From: Symbiodinium natans
Taxonomy: Eukaryota > Sar > Dinophyceae > Suessiales > Symbiodiniaceae
DNA length: 64,000 nt
Direction: 5' to 3'
Assembly (NCBI GenBank): GCA_905221605.1
Contig: CAJNDS010000002.1
Span: 1 to 64,000, forward strand
In this document: piece by piece, positions 60,362 through 64,000 of the stretch
How positions within the stretch are numbered: position 1 is the first letter of the stretch
Layout: every line of letters starts with the position of its first letter
The notes under the pieces: model-generated
What the model was told of the DNA's origin: nothing
What the model saw: the letters and a program-made list of their open reading frames with translations, nothing else
The model's database searches: none
Translations under genes and position numbers: made by a program

Positions 60362-60748
60362 CTGTTCTGGCTCCAGGTCCGAAATCCTTAAACTCTTAGG
60401 GTTTAGGGTTAAGGTTTTAGGGTGTAGGGTTGAAGGTTTAGGGTTTAGGTTTTAGGGTTAAGCTTTGAGGGTTTAGGGTTTAGGGTTAAGGTTTTAGGGT
60501 TTAGGGTTTAGGGTTGAGGGTTTAGGGTTTACTGCTTAGGGTCTAGAGTCTAGGGTTGGGGGTTTAGGGCAACCCTAAACCCAGAAACCGCACTAAAGCA
60601 AGGGTGTCCGACCAAACCCTACAACCGAACCCTAAACCCTAAACCCTAAAAACCCCGAAACCCCAAAAAAACCGAAACCCCGAAACCCCTAAACCCCTAA
60701 ACCCCCCAAGCCCCAAAAACCCTAAACCCTGGCAAACAAAAACAAAAC

Positions 60749-60803
60749 CGAGGGACTTTCGCAGATCGAGGGTGGCAAAGCCCCAGGCCAGGTTGGAGAG
60801 GTC
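60749..60803 (-). CDS. OPR-like repeat exon
   Basis: A 55-nt exon: DLSNLAWGFATLDLRKSL. D-L-S-N-x-A-W-x-F-A is the repeat core. Acceptor TCTACTCTCAG, donor GTTTTG. Confidence 0.75.
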
Positions 60804-61462
60804 CTGAGAGTAGACGGATCTGCCAGAGCCCAGAACTCCACGTTTTTGTTGATGTCAGGGTTTAGGGTTTAGGGTTTAGGGTTTAGGGTTTCGGGTTTAG
60901 GGGTTTGGGGGTGAGGATTGTTCAGGGTTTAGGGCTCAGGGTTTAGGGTTCAGGGTTTGAATGTCACCCGGCCGAAAAAACCCAACTTATCCACATGCCC
61001 TTCGCATGCGATTTGGCATAGGAAATGATGGGAAACGCCGATGTGGTAATTTAGGGCGCGTAGGGGTTTACGTCGAGGTTGCAGGTGGGGAAGGTTGCGG
61101 GTAAAGGGCTTAGAGTTTCGCCCCATTAGAGGGTCTAGGGTTTAGGATCTCCTGCGCCCCAAACCAAAACCCTACGTACACCCTCAACCCTGAACACTAA
61201 ACCCTAAACCCTATAAACCCTAAACCCACACATTCCCAGGGTACTGTGGGATGCACACCAAAGCCGAACCCCTCAGAACCCTAAGCCCCAAGCCCTAAGC
61301 CCTAAGCCCCAAACCCTAAACCCTAAAAGCTAAACGTACCGTTTGACACAAATCAAAGCCGAAACCCTCAGAACCCTAAACCCTTAAACACCTAAACCCC
61401 TAAACCCTTATACCCCTAAACCCCTAAACCCCTAAACCCTAACCCTAAACCCCATGAAGAAC

Positions 61463-61550
61463 GCTTGCGGGAGGCCCTCGCGCGCGACGTGGCGAGCAGC
61501 GGCGGAGCAATGGAGGCAATGATGCGGAGCAGACGACCCGCCGTGGAGTC
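61463..61550 (-). CDS. Probable exon of OPR-like gene
   Basis: An 88-nt exon after CAACTGAAG: DSTAGRLLRIIASIAPPLLA then TSRARASRK. The plus strand also has an open frame (EERLREALARDVASSGGA). The acceptor edge is repeated at 61626-61649 beyond a degenerate telomeric block. Confidence 0.5.
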
Positions 61551-62458
61551 CTTCAGTTGAGGGTTTAGGATTTAGGGTTTAGTGTTTAGGTTTTAGTGTT
61601 TAGGGCTTAGTTAGAGTTTACGGTTCCCGCCGTGGAGTACTTTAGTTGACTGGGTTGGCCTTGAAACCCATTGACAGAATTATACATAGGGTTTAGGATT
61701 TAGGGATAGGGATCCCTTACAAACTGAAATAAGGAACATCTATACTAAAATACCCCCAAAAGCCAACCTAGTTGAGGTTAAGCTTTAAGCTTAAGCGTGT
61801 TTAAAGTGTCTAGGGTGCATAGGGTTTGTAGGGTTTGTAGAGTACCCTAAACCCTAAAAACTAAACCCTAAACCCTAAATCCTAAACCGTAGATCCTAAG
61901 TTTTTGTAGGGCGTTGAGGATCGAAAGGCATGGAGTTTCGGGCTTCGCGCCTTAGCTTACTGGCCCAAATCCCAAGGAAATAAAAGTTGAAACTTTCAGA
62001 AAAAAACTACCTTATAAGAAACCCAAAACTTGAAAAGTTGGGTTTTGAGCCAGTAAGTTAGCACTCGCGAGTCGGATCTGCGAGGGTGCACGCAATATAA
62101 GAGGCCCCGCAACCCGGGGTCACCTAGGAATCCTATCAGGAAAAACGCGGATTTGGGGTGCAGGGCATTCGGGGTTTGTAGGGTTTAGAGGGTTTATCGG
62201 GATTATTATCATTATTATTGGGGTTTATTCGGGTTTATTTTGGTTTCTAGGTCGGGTTTTGGCTTGTGGGGGTGTACGAAGGGTTTATCGGCTTGAGGTT
62301 TAGGGTTTAGGCGGTGCAGGGATTTAGGAGCATCTCCTACCAAGAAGAATCGGTTTGGTCGCAAGGTAGACACCGAAAGCCTAGTTTAGGGTTCAGGGTT
62401 TCAGGGCTTAAGCCCTAAACCCTGGACCCTACACCCAAAACCCGAAACCCTTTAGGGT

Positions 62459-62516
62459 TCGGGGGAGACGCCGACGCCGCAAGGGCGGAGAAGGTCAACT
62501 CAAATGACAACGCGAC
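62459..62516 (-). CDS. Possible exon of OPR-like gene
   Basis: After GGTGTACAG: VALSFELTFSALAASASPPN. End uncertain. Confidence 0.4.
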
Positions 62517-62728
62517 CTGTACACCCGGCTCAACATCCCAATTTCGACATGTTGGACACAAACCCGAAAACCTAAAACCCTGAGCCCTCAACCCTCAACC
62601 CTAAAACCCTAGAACCATAAACCCCGAATTAAAACCCTAGAACCCCATAACCTTAAAAAAACAAAACACTAAAAACCTAAAACCTCAAAACCCCTTAAAC
62701 CCCAAACCCCTAGAAGCCTGAGGCATAC

Positions 62729-62795
62729 CCAGGGCCTTCCACTGCAGCCGGGCAAGGGCCGTGGTGATGCTCGCCAGGTGGCGGGCATGCACCAT
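62729..62795 (-). CDS. OPR-like repeat exon
   Basis: A 67-nt exon: MVHARHLASITTALARLQWK-AL, with R-H-L-A-S-I-x-x-A-L-A-x-L as the repeat core. Donor GTATGCC. Its acceptor edge is duplicated at 62888-62922. Confidence 0.65.
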
Positions 62796-63089
62796 CTCAG
62801 GACCAACCTTAAAAGGCAGTTCAGGGTTGAGGGTTTTTGTCAGGGTTAGGATCTAGGGTTTTAGGAAGGCCTAGGCCTAGGGCTTTAGCCATCTCAGGGC
62901 CAACCTTAAAGGTGGTTCAGGGCTTAGGGTTGAGGGCTTTATCAGGGTTTAGGGTTTTAAGTTTAGGATTTAGGTTGAAATTTAGGGCCTAGGGTTTAGC
63001 GTTTGTCAGGTGTAGGGCTTGGGGTTTGTCAGAATCAGTTCGAGGATTAGGGTTTAGGCATACTAAAGCGGGACTCCCAGACGCGGCCC

Positions 63090-63155
63090 CCTAAACCCTA
63101 AACCCTAAACCCTAAACCCTAAACCCTAAACCCTAAACCCTAAACCCTAAACCCA
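63090..63155 (-). repeat. CCCTAAA array
   Basis: Nine units. Confidence 0.95.
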
Positions 63156-63596
63156 CGCCCCTTCTCCCCCAACCATGTATCCACGTCCGAGGCGCCATCT
63201 CGGCAGCGCCGGGAACACCGGCATGGGAGAGCCAGGCTTCTATGCCTTTGGGGTAGGGTTTCGGGTTTAGGGTTTAGGGTTTAGGGTTTGGGGTTTGGGG
63301 TTTAGGGTGAGAGTCCTAGGGCCTAGGGGGAGCTTCAAGGGTTGAAGGGTTTAGGGCTGCACCCTCAACCCGATACTCGAAACCCGAATACTCTAGACCC
63401 TCGTTAAGGCCCAGCGTCGAAGGGTTTTAGGGGTCAGGGGCGTTCCAGGGTAGGGGTCTCAGGGTTGGGGTTTAGGATTTCAGGTAAACCCAAAACCCAA
63501 AACCTTAAACCTCTAAACCCTAAACCCTAAACCCTAAACCCCAAACCCTAAACCCTGAAGCCTAGAGGAGTTTAAGGGTCTTCAGCTTCGTTGCAG

Positions 63597-63628
63597 GCTT
63601 CCGGCCCTCGGATGCCTATTGCAGCGTG
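63597..63628 (+). CDS. Possible small plus-strand exon
   Basis: CTTCGTTGCAG acceptor and consensus GTAAGT donor bracket 32 nt reading FRPSDAYCSV. Strong splice signals but very short and isolated. Confidence 0.35.
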
Positions 63629-63759
63629 GTAAGTAAAAATGACCTTCTGGGTTTAGGGTTTAGGGCTAGGGTTTAGGGCTAGGGTTTAGGGTTTCCGGGG
63701 TTTAGAGGTTTTGAGCGGTCTAGGACGCAACTCGTCCACACTCTAAAGCCCCAGACACC

Positions 63760-63850
63760 CTAAACCCTAAACCCTAAACCCTAAACCCTAAACCCTAAAC
63801 CCTAAACCCTAAACCCTAAACCCTAAACCCTAAACCCTAAACCCTTCCAC
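63760..63850 (-). repeat. CCCTAAA array (~12 units)
   Basis: Perfect units; the last runs into the donor GTGGAAGGGTTTAGGG of the exon at 63851. Confidence 0.95.
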
Positions 63851-63947
63851 CAGGGGGCGGTAGAGGACCTCAAGCACCCGCGGGTCGTGATGCAGCTTGT
63901 TCGCGCCGCGGAGCCGTGAGAGGCGGTTCAAGACGGTGATGGTGTTC
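63851..63947 (-). CDS. OPR-like gene exon (most upstream in window)
   Basis: A 97-nt exon: NTITVLNRLSRLRGANKLHH then DPRVLEVLYRPL, clearly protein-like. Acceptor CCAATTGAG. The gene continues beyond the right edge of the window. Confidence 0.7.
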
Positions 63948-64000
63948 CTCAATTGGGGTCCCATATGAACCTAGAAAGGAAAGAATAGGATACCTCTGTT

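Noticed and set aside
1-64000. True chromosome end or subtelomere as the explanation for the telomeric repeats
   Set aside because: Arrays of both polarities are interleaved with exons over the whole window and no terminal array is present.
1-64000. Concatenated ciliate-like nanochromosomes
   Set aside because: Unique pieces between telomeric arrays are single exons that join in phase, not whole genes with regulatory ends, and orientation is mostly constant.
1-64000. tRNA, rRNA or snRNA genes
   Set aside because: No recognisable conserved core of any of these was found by reading; a covariance-model scan would be needed to exclude them.

Overview
This window looks like nuclear DNA of a dinoflagellate. 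Three observations support that: TTTAGGG-type telomeric repeat scattered through almost the whole sequence; very short exons flanked by introns whose 5' splice sites are GT, GC or GA; and predicted proteins resembling multicopy dinoflagellate families (a zinc-ribbon protein with an LPLSVW-x3-GWE motif, and an RPA-rich protein ending in GCPKC-type cysteines). No rRNA, tRNA, CRISPR array or bacterial-style operon was seen. All assignments come from reading the sequence; no database search was possible.

Telomeric-intron gene regions (about 3-29.3 kb and 41.6-64 kb). These hold small exons (about 40-160 nt), nearly all on the minus strand, separated by introns made largely of telomeric repeat and its variants. 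On the right (41.6-64 kb) many exons encode an OPR/FAST-type helical repeat (motifs such as NLSNTCWAFAKIG, DLANSAMAFAK, GLVNTLWGTLG), so this is probably an OPR-like organelle RNA-binding protein gene. On the left (5-29 kb) the exons join with compatible phase over long stretches but encode a protein I do not recognise. It may be the same gene or a second one. A short plus-strand gene lies at about 26.8-27.5 kb. In the sense strand, introns typically start GT...TTTAGGG and end CCCTAAA...AG, so their ends are inverted telomeric repeats. Several arrays are flanked by 20-40 bp direct duplications of the adjacent exon edge, as if the array had been inserted.

Mobile block 1 (about 30.2-41.0 kb). 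This GC-rich, telomere-free block carries a series of minus-strand ORFs, including a DDE-transposase-like protein (KDZ/Plavaka or Tnp2 type), a zinc-ribbon coiled-coil protein, an RPA/RG-repeat protein, a W/D-rich VEP-repeat protein and others. A 13-bp motif, GCGGCNCRACCGC, occurs about 45 times through its coding and non-coding DNA and was not noticed elsewhere in the window. A second array, GCGGACAT, lies just upstream of one gene.

Mobile block 2 (43,911-50,363) is a near-complete tyrosine-recombinase retrotransposon of the DIRS/PAT group. It has split direct repeats (A1...B1-A2...B2), gag, RT-RNase H, a tyrosine recombinase in an overlapping frame, a C-terminal methyltransferase-like domain, and an unusual small membrane-protein ORF at the 5' end. 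It sits in an intron of the OPR-like gene.

Mobile block 3 (52,658-56,042) is a large foldback element with a perfect 10-bp target duplication, inverted arms and an array of short hairpins. Smaller repeats include a MITE-like family with five copies, a second MITE family, a 378-398 bp satellite at 22.3-24.5 kb, and minisatellites.

Limits: GC-rich exons are often open in more than one frame, so single exons are moderate-confidence calls; chains supported by splice phase are stronger. No promoters, polyadenylation sites or gene ends could be set with confidence for the telomeric-intron genes.
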